Below are positions 27,014 to 35,150 of a DNA stretch of 64,000 bases, one piece after another. The notes beneath the pieces were generated by a model, which was given only the letters and a program-made list of their open reading frames with translations, searched no databases and was not told where the DNA came from. Position numbers and translations under genes: made by a program. The stretch is from positions 1 to 64,000 of the forward strand of contig NZ_JACHIA010000010.1 in the NCBI RefSeq assembly GCF_014202995.1, read 5' to 3'. Source of the stretch: Longimicrobium terrae. Lineage in GTDB: Bacteria; Gemmatimonadota; Gemmatimonadetes; Longimicrobiales; Longimicrobiaceae. Positions within the stretch are counted from its first letter, which is position 1; each line of letters begins with the position of its first letter.

Positions 27014-30000
27014 GTGACCCGCGTACTACCGACGGACTGGGATTCTTCCCGCGCGCACTCGCTCATCGAGCAGTTCCCCGCCGTGACGGCCATCTACGAA
27101 GGGCCGGACCACGTGATCGCGGCCACCAGCGCCGCGTACCGGCGCATGGTGGGGGCGCGGGAACTCACCGGCCTGCCCTACCGGGAGGCGTTCCCCGAAC
27201 TGCACCGGCAGGGGTTCACCACCCTGCTGGACGACGTGTACCGCACCGGAACGCCGGTCACCCGCACCGGCATGCGCGCCGAGTGGGACGACGACGGGGA
27301 CGGCCGCGACGAGGTGCACTACGTGGACTTCACCTACCAGCCCCTGCGCCAGGCGGACGGGCATGTGTGGGCGATCGCCGTGCACGCGGTGGACGTCACC
27401 CGCAACGTGGCGGCGGAAGCGGCGCTGCGCGACAGTGAAGCCCGCTTCCGCGCCATGTTCGAGTACGCGGCCACCGGGGTCGCGCTCACCGGGCTGGACC
27501 GGTACCCCGTGGCCATCAACCCCGCCCTGCGGCGCATGCTGCGCTACTCGCTGGAGGAACTGCGGGAATCCGGCTTCGACGGCATCACCCACCCGGAAGA
27601 CGCCGGCGTGGACCGCGAGATGTACGAGCGCCTGCTGGCCGGCGGCACGGAAAGCTTCCGCGTGGAAAAGCGCTACCGGCGCAAGGGCGGGGCGGAGGTG
27701 TGGGTGGATCTCACCGTGTCGCTGATCCGCGACGCGGCGGGCGCCCCCGCGTTCACGCTGGGGATGGTGACCGACATCACCGAACGCAAGCGGATGGAGG
27801 CGCTGGCGCAGGAGCAGGCGCTGGAGCTGGAGCACCAGATCGACCAGGCGCAGACGCTGAACGTGGAACTGGAAGCCACCGCCGAGGAGCTTCTGGACGC
27901 CACCCGCGCGGCCGAGGCGGCCCGCGAGCGCGTCTCCTTTCTGGCCCACGCCAGCGAGGTGCTGGCCCGGTCGCTGGACTTTGACGGGACGATGGGCCGC
28001 GTGGCGGACCTGGCGGTGGAGCGGCTGGCGGACTGGTGCGTGGTGGAGGTCAATCATCCCGACGGGCGGCGGCGCGCCCGCGTGGTGGCCCACCGCGATC
28101 CCGAGCGGCTGCGCTGGGCGGAGGAGCTGGACCGCCGCTATCCGCCCGATCCCGAGGCGCCCACCGGCGCGGCCGCCGTCTTCCGCACAGGGCGCGCGGA
28201 GATGCACGACGCCATCAGCGACGGCATGCTGGCGGGCGCCGCGCGCGACGCGGACCACCTGGCGGAGCTGCGCAAGATCGGCTTCACCGGGGTGATCACG
28301 GTTCCGCTCTCCACCCGCAGCCACACGCTGGGCACGCTCACCCTGATCGCCAGCGACTCCGGCCGGCGCTTCACCCCCGACGACCTGTCCATCGCCAAGG
28401 ACCTGGGCCGCCGCGCGGGCGCCGCGCTGGACAACGCCGACCTGCTGCTGCGGACGGAAGCCGCCGCCAGCCGCTCGCGCCGCATCCAGTCCTTTGCCGC
28501 CGCGCTCAACCAGGCGGCGGACATGCGCGCGGTGGCGGAGGTGTGCGTGCTGCACGGGATGGACGCCCTGCGGGCGGACGCGGGGTCGCTGGCGCTGCTT
28601 TCGGACGACAGGACGACGTTCCAGATCGTCCACTCCCTGGGCTATCCGGCGGAGGTGACGGACCGCTGGGTGCACTTTCCCGTCACCCCCGGCAAGCCGC
28701 TTTCCGACGCGGTGCTGGAAGGCACGCCGCGCATTCTGAGCAACCGTGACGCGGTGCACTGGTATCCGGGAATGCTTTCGGACCTGGCGGATGCCAGCAC
28801 CGCCGCCATGGCCATCATTCCCGTGGTGTCCGGCGGGCGCGCGCTGGGCGGGCTCTCGTTCAGCTTTACGGCGGAGCAGGAGTTCGACGAGGCCGTACGC
28901 ACGATGCTGCTCACCATGGGCGAGCAGGCCGCGCAGGCGCTGGAGCGGGCGCGGCTGCTGGAGGCGGAGCAGCGGCTGCGCGCCCGCGCCGAGGTGCTGG
29001 CCGACGCGGGCGAGGTGCTTTCCGCCTCGCTGGACCTGTCCGCCACGCTGGAGGCCATCGCCCGGCTGGTGGTGCCCGCCGTCGCGGACTGGTGCTTCGT
29101 GGAGCTGCTGGGGCCGGACGGCGAGGTGGAGCCGGTGGCCGTCCACCACGCCGATCCGGATCACGTCGCGTGGGCGCACGAGGTGATGGCGCGCTTTCCC
29201 ATCGATCCGGACGCGCCGCACGGCACCGCGCAGGTGCTGCGCAGCGGCAGGCCGGAGCTCGTCACCGAAATGCCCGAGGAGCTGTTTCCCGCCGTCGCGC
29301 AGAGCCGGGAGCACCTGGAGGCGCTGCGGCAGACGGGCTTCCGCTCGCACCTGTCGCTGCCGCTGCTTACGCGCGACGGGGTGATCGGCGTGCTGTCGCT
29401 GGCGCAGGCGGAATCCGGGCGGCGCTTCGTGGCGGATGACGTGCCGTTCGGCGAGGACCTGGCGCGGCGGGCGGCGGGGGCCATCGACAACGCACGGCTG
29501 TACGACGCGGAGCGGCGGGCGCGCGCCGCGGCGGAGCAGGCCAACCAGGCCAAGAGCGACTTCCTGTCCGCCATGAGCCACGAACTGCGGACGCCGCTCA
29601 ACGCCATCGGCGGGTACACGGAGCTGTTGGAGATGGAGATCCGCGGGCCGGTGACCGCGGAGCAGAGGGTGGACCTGGAGCGCATCCGTTCGGCGCAGCA
29701 GCACCTGCTGGGGTTGATCAGCGACCTGCTGAACTTTGCGCAGATCGAGGCGGGGCGCATCGAGTACCGCATCGGCCCGGTTCCCGTGCAGCCGCTGCTG
29801 GCGGAACTGGAGCCGCTGATCCGGCCGCAGATGGAAGCGCGGGGACTCGCCTACGTGCGCCCCGCCGGGGAGCCGGACGCGGTGGTGCGCGGCGACGCGG
29901 AGCGCATCCGGCAGATTCTGGTGAACCTGCTGGCCAACGCGGTCAAGTTCACGGACGCGGGATCGGTGACGCTGGCCACGCGCGCGGAGGAGGACCGCGT

Positions 30001-30235
30001 GCACATCGTCGTGGCGGACACCGGCCGCGGGATCGCGGCCGACAAGCTGCCGAGCATCTTCGACCCGTTCGTGCAGGTGGATCGAAAGCTGACGGCGGCC
30101 TCGCAGCAGGGGGTTGGGCTGGGGCTTTCCATCAGCCGCGAGCTGGCGCTGGCGATGGATGGCACGCTGACGGCGGAAAGCGCGCCGGGCGAGGGTTCCG
30201 TCTTTACCCTGACGCTCCCGCGGGTGATCGACTGA
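27014..30235 (+). CDS. Large orphan sensor histidine kinase, PAS-PAS-GAF-GAF-GAF-HisKA-HATPase
   Basis: About 1073 residues from the GTG at 27014 (an ATG at 26753 would add 87 residues lacking domain character). PAS1 ~18-130 and PAS2 ~140-260 (MVTDITERKR marks its end), a coiled coil ~260-300, three GAF domains at ~305-460, ~480-640 and ~650-810, then HisKA (FLSAMSHELRTPLNAIGGYT) and HATPase (ADTGRGIA, GVGLGLSISRELA). GAF1 and GAF3 resemble each other (DWCVVEV / DWCFVEL, VPLSTRSHTLGTLTLI / LPLLTRDGVIGVLSLA). It is cytosolic and has no receiver partner. Its catalytic end resembles that of the 4771-7008 kinase. Confidence 0.9.
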   Translation: MTRVLPTDWDSSRAHSLIEQFPAVTAIYEGPDHVIAATSAAYRRMVGARELTGLPYREAFPELHRQGFTTLLDDVYRTGTPVTRTGMRAEWDDDGDGRDEVHYVDFTYQPLRQADGHVWAIAVHAVDVTRNVAAEAALRDSEARFRAMFEYAATGVALTGLDRYPVAINPALRRMLRYSLEELRESGFDGITHPEDAGVDREMYERLLAGGTESFRVEKRYRRKGGAEVWVDLTVSLIRDAAGAPAFTLGMVTDITERKRMEALAQEQALELEHQIDQAQTLNVELEATAEELLDATRAAEAARERVSFLAHASEVLARSLDFDGTMGRVADLAVERLADWCVVEVNHPDGRRRARVVAHRDPERLRWAEELDRRYPPDPEAPTGAAAVFRTGRAEMHDAISDGMLAGAARDADHLAELRKIGFTGVITVPLSTRSHTLGTLTLIASDSGRRFTPDDLSIAKDLGRRAGAALDNADLLLRTEAAASRSRRIQSFAAALNQAADMRAVAEVCVLHGMDALRADAGSLALLSDDRTTFQIVHSLGYPAEVTDRWVHFPVTPGKPLSDAVLEGTPRILSNRDAVHWYPGMLSDLADASTAAMAIIPVVSGGRALGGLSFSFTAEQEFDEAVRTMLLTMGEQAAQALERARLLEAEQRLRARAEVLADAGEVLSASLDLSATLEAIARLVVPAVADWCFVELLGPDGEVEPVAVHHADPDHVAWAHEVMARFPIDPDAPHGTAQVLRSGRPELVTEMPEELFPAVAQSREHLEALRQTGFRSHLSLPLLTRDGVIGVLSLAQAESGRRFVADDVPFGEDLARRAAGAIDNARLYDAERRARAAAEQANQAKSDFLSAMSHELRTPLNAIGGYTELLEMEIRGPVTAEQRVDLERIRSAQQHLLGLISDLLNFAQIEAGRIEYRIGPVPVQPLLAELEPLIRPQMEARGLAYVRPAGEPDAVVRGDAERIRQILVNLLANAVKFTDAGSVTLATRAEEDRVHIVVADTGRGIAADKLPSIFDPFVQVDRKLTAASQQGVGLGLSISRELALAMDGTLTAESAPGEGSVFTLTLPRVID

Positions 30236-30240
30236 CGCGG

Positions 30241-30319
30241 GCTCACGCGCGGCCCCCACCCCGGCCGGCACCACCGGCCCACCCTCCCCCAAAAAAGACT
30301 GGGGGAGGGTTGGGCGGGG
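30241..30319 (+). repeat. Repeat R4, copy 2 (3'-flanking hairpin)
   Basis: Starts 5 bp after the kinase stop. It carries the same CCCTCCCCC...GGGGGAGGG hairpin and CCGGCACCACCGG palindrome as 21877-21950, in the kinase's orientation. A likely terminator. Confidence 0.85.
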
Positions 30320-30364
30320 CGGAGAGTTCGGTGCGGATCGGCGAGTGCCCGCGTGCCCAGGCTC

Positions 30365-30452
30365 CGTTGAGCAAATGAATCCGCCGCTCCAACAGCGGGA
30401 AGCCCCGACTCGTGGCCGCTGACGCGTCCACGATCGGGGCTTCAATTCAATT
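30365..30452 (+). repeat. Dispersed element R1, copy F
   Basis: Reads TTGAGCAAATGAATCCGCCG and has the same core variant as copy C (ACTCGTGGCCGCTG, then CCACGATCGGGGCTTCAA). Lies 130 bp after the kinase stop, same orientation. Confidence 0.82.
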
Positions 30453-30474
30453 GCCCAAGGCCGGATGCCCGGTG

Positions 30475-30650
30475 TGAATTCTCCCTCTCCGTGCGTCTGT
30501 TTGCACGGGGAGGGCCGGGGAGGGGCCCGCGGCGCGTCGGACGCGAGCCGGAACCCGTCGCCCTGCGCCGAACGGCTCCCCCTCTCCCGCGGAGCGGGTG
30601 GAGGGGGCTGGGGGGAGGGGGCCCTCTCCGCATGCGCCTCGACTGAGCCG
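30475..30650 (+). repeat. Repeat R3, uninterrupted copy
   Basis: Contains CTCCCTCTCCGTGCGTCTGT, CACGGGGAGGGCCGGGGAGG and GCGGAGCGGGTGGAGGGGGC. It matches the reverse complement of 21395-21720 minus the insertion, and so provides the empty target site. A degenerate relative lies at 32066-32208. Confidence 0.78.
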
Positions 30651-30722
30651 ATCACGCTGAGTTGTCGTTCTCCCCCCTCCGTGCGGCCGGCCCTCGTTCG
30701 TTCATCCATTCAAACCGGACGA

Positions 30723-31733
30723 TCAGCCCGTCGATCCGCCCATCACGGGGAGAATCGCGCCGGTGATGTAGCTGGAGCACACGGGCGACGCCAGAAACAC
30801 GTACGCGGGCGCCAGTTCCTCCGGCTGCGCCGGCCGCTTCATCTCCGTGGACTGGCCGAAGCTGGCGATCTCATCCACCGGCGCGTCGGCCGGGTTCAGC
30901 GGCGTCCACACGGGGCCGGGCGCCACCACATTCACGCGGATTCCGCGCTCCGCCACGCTGCTGGCCAGCGACATGGCGAACGCGTGAATCGCGCCCTTGG
31001 TGGCCGAGTAGTCCAGCAGCGTTCCCTTGCCGAACAATCCCGTCTCCGACCCCGTGCACACGATGCTGTCGCCGCGCTTCAGGTGCGGAAGCGCCGCGCG
31101 TGCCATGTGGATGTATCCGTAGATGTTCGTCCGCATGGTCATGTCCAGGTGCGCGTCGCTCAGGTCCTCCAGCTTCTGCACGTGCTCCTGGAACGCCGCG
31201 TTGTTCACCAGCACGTTCAGCTTGCCGAACTCCTTTACGGTGTGCTCCACCGCCGCATCGCAGAACGCCGAGTCGCGCACGTCGCCGGGGATGAGGATGC
31301 AGCGGCGGCCTTCCTTTTCCACCGCGCGCTTCGTTTCCTCCGCGTCCTCGTGCTCGTTGAGGTACACGATGGCGACGTCCGCCCCCTCGCGCGCGAACAG
31401 CACCGCCACCGACCGCCCGATGCCGGAGTCCGCGCCGGTGATGAGCGCCACGCGGTCCTTGAGCTTTTCGGAGCCCTTGTAGTCCGGCGCGTCGTAGCGG
31501 GGGCGCAGTTCCATATCGGCCTCCAGCCCGGGCTTCTGCAGGTGCTGCTCGGGCATGTCGCCGTCCGGCTCCTTGCGCGCGCCCGCCTGCACGCCCTCCG
31601 GCGCGGACTCCTCGTCGTCGCTCTTCTTCTTGTTCTTCTTGTCGATGGCATCCACCTCGGCCTGAATGCGCAGCTGCTCCTGCGCCGTGGCCTCGGCGGC
31701 CGCCCGGTATTCCTTCAGTTGGTCTTCCGTCAT
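30723..31733 (-). CDS. Short-chain dehydrogenase/reductase with charged N-terminal extension
   Basis: 336 residues. A Lys/Glu-rich N-terminal extension (~1-90; DKKNKKKSDDEE) precedes a classical SDR domain: TGADSGIGRS (NAD(P)-binding), NNAA, TGSETG and the catalytic YSATK. The pattern, including the ELRPRYDAPDYKGSEKLKDR lead-in, matches the YhdF/YdaD-like group of general-stress or glucose-dehydrogenase-like oxidoreductases. The substrate is unknown. The C-terminus carries GAILPVMGGSTG, the usual dimer-interface end. It is monocistronic. Confidence 0.9.
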   Translation of the reverse strand: MTEDQLKEYRAAAEATAQEQLRIQAEVDAIDKKNKKKSDDEESAPEGVQAGARKEPDGDMPEQHLQKPGLEADMELRPRYDAPDYKGSEKLKDRVALITGADSGIGRSVAVLFAREGADVAIVYLNEHEDAEETKRAVEKEGRRCILIPGDVRDSAFCDAAVEHTVKEFGKLNVLVNNAAFQEHVQKLEDLSDAHLDMTMRTNIYGYIHMARAALPHLKRGDSIVCTGSETGLFGKGTLLDYSATKGAIHAFAMSLASSVAERGIRVNVVAPGPVWTPLNPADAPVDEIASFGQSTEMKRPAQPEELAPAYVFLASPVCSSYITGAILPVMGGSTG

Positions 31734-32497
31734 CGCCGTCCGCTCCCGCTGTCTGGATAGGGTTTGTCCACCGGGCGCCGCCCCGGAGCAAGCCCCGCGC
31801 CGGACAGGCACGCCATCATCATCCAGCTTCGGTGGATGACCAGCGACACATTCCGCCCGTCTCGCGGTATCACCCCAACGACGCGCATCAGGTAGGGGTA
31901 AGGATGATGATCCGCCCCTGTTGCCGATGAGCATCGATCGACGGCAGATGGTCTGTGGAGGGGTAGATGACGATGACGATCCCCGGTAAGCATTACAGTA
32001 GCGCTGTGATGTTTTCCCCCTGCCCAGATGCCGGCGAACGGTGCCGAAGGTTGCCCGCGCGCTGAGGTCTCCCTTTCTCCCGCGGAGCGGGGGAGAGGGC
32101 CGGGGAGAGGGGGCCTCTCCGTCCGCGCCGAACCATCCGGAACACGGTGAGTCGCCGTTCTCCCCTCTCCGTGCGCAGTTGCACGGGGAGGGGCCGGGGG
32201 AGGGGCCTCACAGCCCGGCGACAATCGAGATTTTCCGCGGCAGAAGACTATGATTCACCCCATGGCCAACGACCGACACCCGCGGCTACAACCGTTTGTC
32301 CCGTTGAGAGATGCGGCGCCGGACCGGCCGCGGACGCCAACGCATCCGGCTCGCCGCGTGTCCACGCTTTGAACGCACCTCCACTCACCGGCCGCCGGCC
32401 GCGGAGTGAAGGTGCGGATGATTTTAGCAGACCGATCACCCGGCACGGCGGGACGCAGGCACCTGCGTCCCATTCCGCCTGCCCTGCACTGCCCCTG
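31734..32497. other. 764-bp region between divergent genes
   Basis: No gene seen. 32066-32208 is an R3-like hairpin block (CTCCCTTTCTCCCGCGGAGC ... TTGCACGGGGAGGGGCCGGG). The rest should contain the promoters of the SDR gene (left) and the efflux operon (right), which I cannot place with confidence. Confidence 0.5.
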
Positions 32498-33937
32498 ATG
32501 CCGATGGCCCGTTTCCGCACGCCCCGCAGCACCGGGGCCGCGTTCGTTCTTGCCCTGGCGCTCTCCGCGCCGCTGGGCGCGCAGGCGCGCGACACCCTGG
32601 ACCTGCCGCTGAGCACCGCGCTCAACCTGGCGCAGAGCGGCGAAGAAGTGGGGCTGGCCACCAACCGCGTGGACGCCGCCTCCGCCGCCGTGGGCAGCGC
32701 CCGCGCCGCCACCCTGCCCAGCGTGCGCATCGGCAGCACGTTCAGCCACGTGTACGAGAACGCCCGCGCGCAGGCCGTGGGCGCGATCTTCAACCAGCCC
32801 AACACGTACGGCGCCAACGCCACACTGAGCGTTCCGCTGTTTCAGGGCGGGCGCGCCACGCAGGGCGTACGGCAGGCGTCGCGGCTGCGGCAGGCCGCGC
32901 AGAGCGATCTGCAGCAGACGCAGGTGGACGTGAGCCTGCTCACCCTGCGCGCCTACCTGACCGCGCAGCTGGCCGATCAGCTGGTCGCCATCCAGGACAC
33001 CAACGTGGCGCTGGCCGAGGCGCGCGTGCGGCAGGCCGAGCAGTTCGAGGCCGGCGGCCGCGGCTCGCGCTACGACGTGCTGCGCGCCCGGGTGGAACGC
33101 AGCAACCTGATCCCGCTGCGGATTCAGGCGCGCGGCGACCGCGACCTGGCCCTGCTGGAGCTGCGCCGCATCACCAACCTGCCCGAAGACCAGCCCCTGC
33201 GCCTGACCACCGTGCTGGACGAGGCCGGCATCCGCGCCGTCGCCGACGCGGCCACCGGTGCCGCGCTGGTGGATTCCGCCGCGCTGGACGCCCTTCCCGG
33301 CGTGCGCGCCGCGCGGCTGCGGGCGCAGGCCAGCGACGCCAGCGTGCGCATCGCCCGCAGCGCGCTGCTGCCGACCGTTTCCGTGAATCTGGTGAGCGGA
33401 TACCAGGCGTATCCCGCGGACTGGCAGCTGCCCATCCGCGGCGGCTCGCTGGACCGCATCGACTGCCCGGCCGGCTCCGAGCCCACCCGCGTGTGCACGC
33501 AGCAGAACGGCGGCTGGTTCAGCGACCGCTCGCTGGCCGTGCAGGTGAGCTGGCCGCTGTTCGACGGCTTCCGCGCCCGCAACGACGTGCGCCAGGCGCG
33601 CGCGCAGGCCCGCGTGGCCGACCTGCAGGCGCAGCAGGTGTGGGAAGACGCCCGCACCGCCGCCGCCAGTGCCCGCACGCAGCTGCAGTCCGCCCGCGCC
33701 GTCTTCGAGGCCGGCCGGCTGAACGCGGCCGAGGCGGAAGAGGCGTTCCGCCTGGCCTCGCTGCGCTACGCCCGCGGGCTGGGCACGCAGCTGGACGTTT
33801 CCGACGCGCAGCTCGCGCTGCTGACCGCGCGCACCAACCAGGCGCGCGCCGCCTTTGACCTGTACCTGGCGTCGGCCGAACTGGCCCGCTCGCTGGGCCG
33901 GCCCCTTCCGTCGCCCGGCGCGGCGACTGCTCCCTGA
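32498..33937 (+). CDS. TolC-family outer-membrane efflux channel
   Basis: 479 residues. Signal peptide (ARFRTPRSTGAAFVLALALS, cleavage near GAQA), then the two-fold repeat of long helices typical of TolC/OprM (LSTALNLAQSGEEVGLATNR ... ARGLGTQLDVSDAQLALLTA). The strands at GIFNQPNTYGAN-like and SLAVQVSWPLFDGFRARNDV form the outer-membrane barrel. Two Cys (~325 and ~334) may be a disulfide. It forms the exit duct of the tripartite pump with the two genes downstream (8-bp and 50-bp gaps). Two adjacent ATGs (32498, 32504) are possible starts. Confidence 0.92.
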   Translation: MPMARFRTPRSTGAAFVLALALSAPLGAQARDTLDLPLSTALNLAQSGEEVGLATNRVDAASAAVGSARAATLPSVRIGSTFSHVYENARAQAVGAIFNQPNTYGANATLSVPLFQGGRATQGVRQASRLRQAAQSDLQQTQVDVSLLTLRAYLTAQLADQLVAIQDTNVALAEARVRQAEQFEAGGRGSRYDVLRARVERSNLIPLRIQARGDRDLALLELRRITNLPEDQPLRLTTVLDEAGIRAVADAATGAALVDSAALDALPGVRAARLRAQASDASVRIARSALLPTVSVNLVSGYQAYPADWQLPIRGGSLDRIDCPAGSEPTRVCTQQNGGWFSDRSLAVQVSWPLFDGFRARNDVRQARAQARVADLQAQQVWEDARTAAASARTQLQSARAVFEAGRLNAAEAEEAFRLASLRYARGLGTQLDVSDAQLALLTARTNQARAAFDLYLASAELARSLGRPLPSPGAATAP

Positions 33938-33945
33938 CGCGACCG

Positions 33946-35100
33946 ATGCAGATGCGTACCGTTCTAGTTCCCGCCCTGTTCGTCACCCTGTCCGCCTGCG
34001 GCGGCGACGCCGAAGCCGGCGGCGCGGCGGGCGGCCCCGCCCGCGGCGGCGGCCCCAGCGTCACGCTGGCCGCCACCGACGTCGCCAACCCGCGCATGGC
34101 CCCGCTGGAGGCGGCCGTGGCCGTCACCGGCACGCTGGAGCCGCTGGAGCGCTCCGAAGTGCGCGCCCGGCTGGAGGGCGACGTGGAGCAGGTGCTGGTG
34201 CGCGAGGGGCAGGCGGTGAGCGCCGGGCAGCTGCTGGCCCGCTTCAACGCCGGCGACCAGGCCGGCAACGCCCGCAGCGCCGACGCCGACGTGGCCGCCG
34301 CGCGCTCCGAGCTGAGCACCGCGCAGTGGAGCCTGGAGCAGAACCGCGAGCTGTACCAGCAGGGCGCCATTCCGGAGCGCGACGTGCGGGTGAGCGAGCA
34401 GGCGGTGGCGGCGGCGCGCGCCCGGGTGGCGGCGGCCGCGGCCCGCTCCGGCACCAGCCGCCGCGAAGTGACCGACACCCGTGTCGTCGCGCCCGTCAAT
34501 GGGATCGTCGAAAAGCGGGTGGTGAACCCGGGCGAGCACGTGAACCAGAACGCCCCGCTCTTCACCATCGTCCGCGGCGACGTGCTGGAGCTGGCCGCCG
34601 CCGTCCCCGAGCGCGACGCCCAGAGCGTGCGCCCCGGGCAGGACGTGCGCTTCACGGCGGAGGGCACGCAGTTCACCGGCCGCGTGGCGCGCATGAGCCC
34701 GTCGGTGGACCCGGCCACCCGCGCGGTGACCGTGTACGTGCAGGTGCCCAACGCCGAGGGCCGGCTGCGCGCCGGCAGCTTCGCCAGCGGCCGCATCGTG
34801 TCGCGCACCGTGCAGGACGCGCTGGTGGTTCCCGCCGCGGCCGTGCGCGAGGGGCGCGAGGGCGGCCCCCGCGTGGTGTACCGCGTGGTGAACGGCAAGC
34901 TGGAGATGGCGCCCGTGACGGTGGGGCTCACGGATGAGGCCGCCGGGCTGGTGCAGATCACCCAGGGCCTCACCGAGTCCGACCGCGTGGTGGTGGGCAA
35001 CGTGGGCGTGCTGGGCGCGGGGATGACGGTGCGGATGGCCGGCGAAGGCCGCGGCGGCGCCGACGGCGCGGGCAAGGCCAAGGGCGGCGCGGGCCGCTGA
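33946..35100 (+). CDS. RND efflux periplasmic adaptor (membrane fusion) lipoprotein
   Basis: 384 residues. A lipoprotein signal ends LFVTLSACGG. It is followed by a low-complexity Gly/Ala linker, a barrel-sandwich/lipoyl half (VTGTLEPLERSEVRARLEGD), a helical hairpin (QWSLEQNRELYQQGAIPERD), the second lipoyl half (TDTRVVAPVNGIVEKRVVNP) and a beta-barrel plus membrane-proximal domain (AGMTV end). It bridges the RND pump and TolC channel. It starts 8 bp after the TolC gene. Confidence 0.94.
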   Translation: MQMRTVLVPALFVTLSACGGDAEAGGAAGGPARGGGPSVTLAATDVANPRMAPLEAAVAVTGTLEPLERSEVRARLEGDVEQVLVREGQAVSAGQLLARFNAGDQAGNARSADADVAAARSELSTAQWSLEQNRELYQQGAIPERDVRVSEQAVAAARARVAAAAARSGTSRREVTDTRVVAPVNGIVEKRVVNPGEHVNQNAPLFTIVRGDVLELAAAVPERDAQSVRPGQDVRFTAEGTQFTGRVARMSPSVDPATRAVTVYVQVPNAEGRLRAGSFASGRIVSRTVQDALVVPAAAVREGREGGPRVVYRVVNGKLEMAPVTVGLTDEAAGLVQITQGLTESDRVVVGNVGVLGAGMTVRMAGEGRGGADGAGKAKGGAGR

Positions 35101-35150
35101 CGCGGCGGTTCTTTCTTATTCTTTTGTCTTAGTTTTCGCGGGAGCGCGGG

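Noticed and set aside
27026-30709. A 1227-residue open frame opposite the large kinase
   Set aside because: Overlaps a well-supported kinase; composition is Arg/His-rich and lacks domains.
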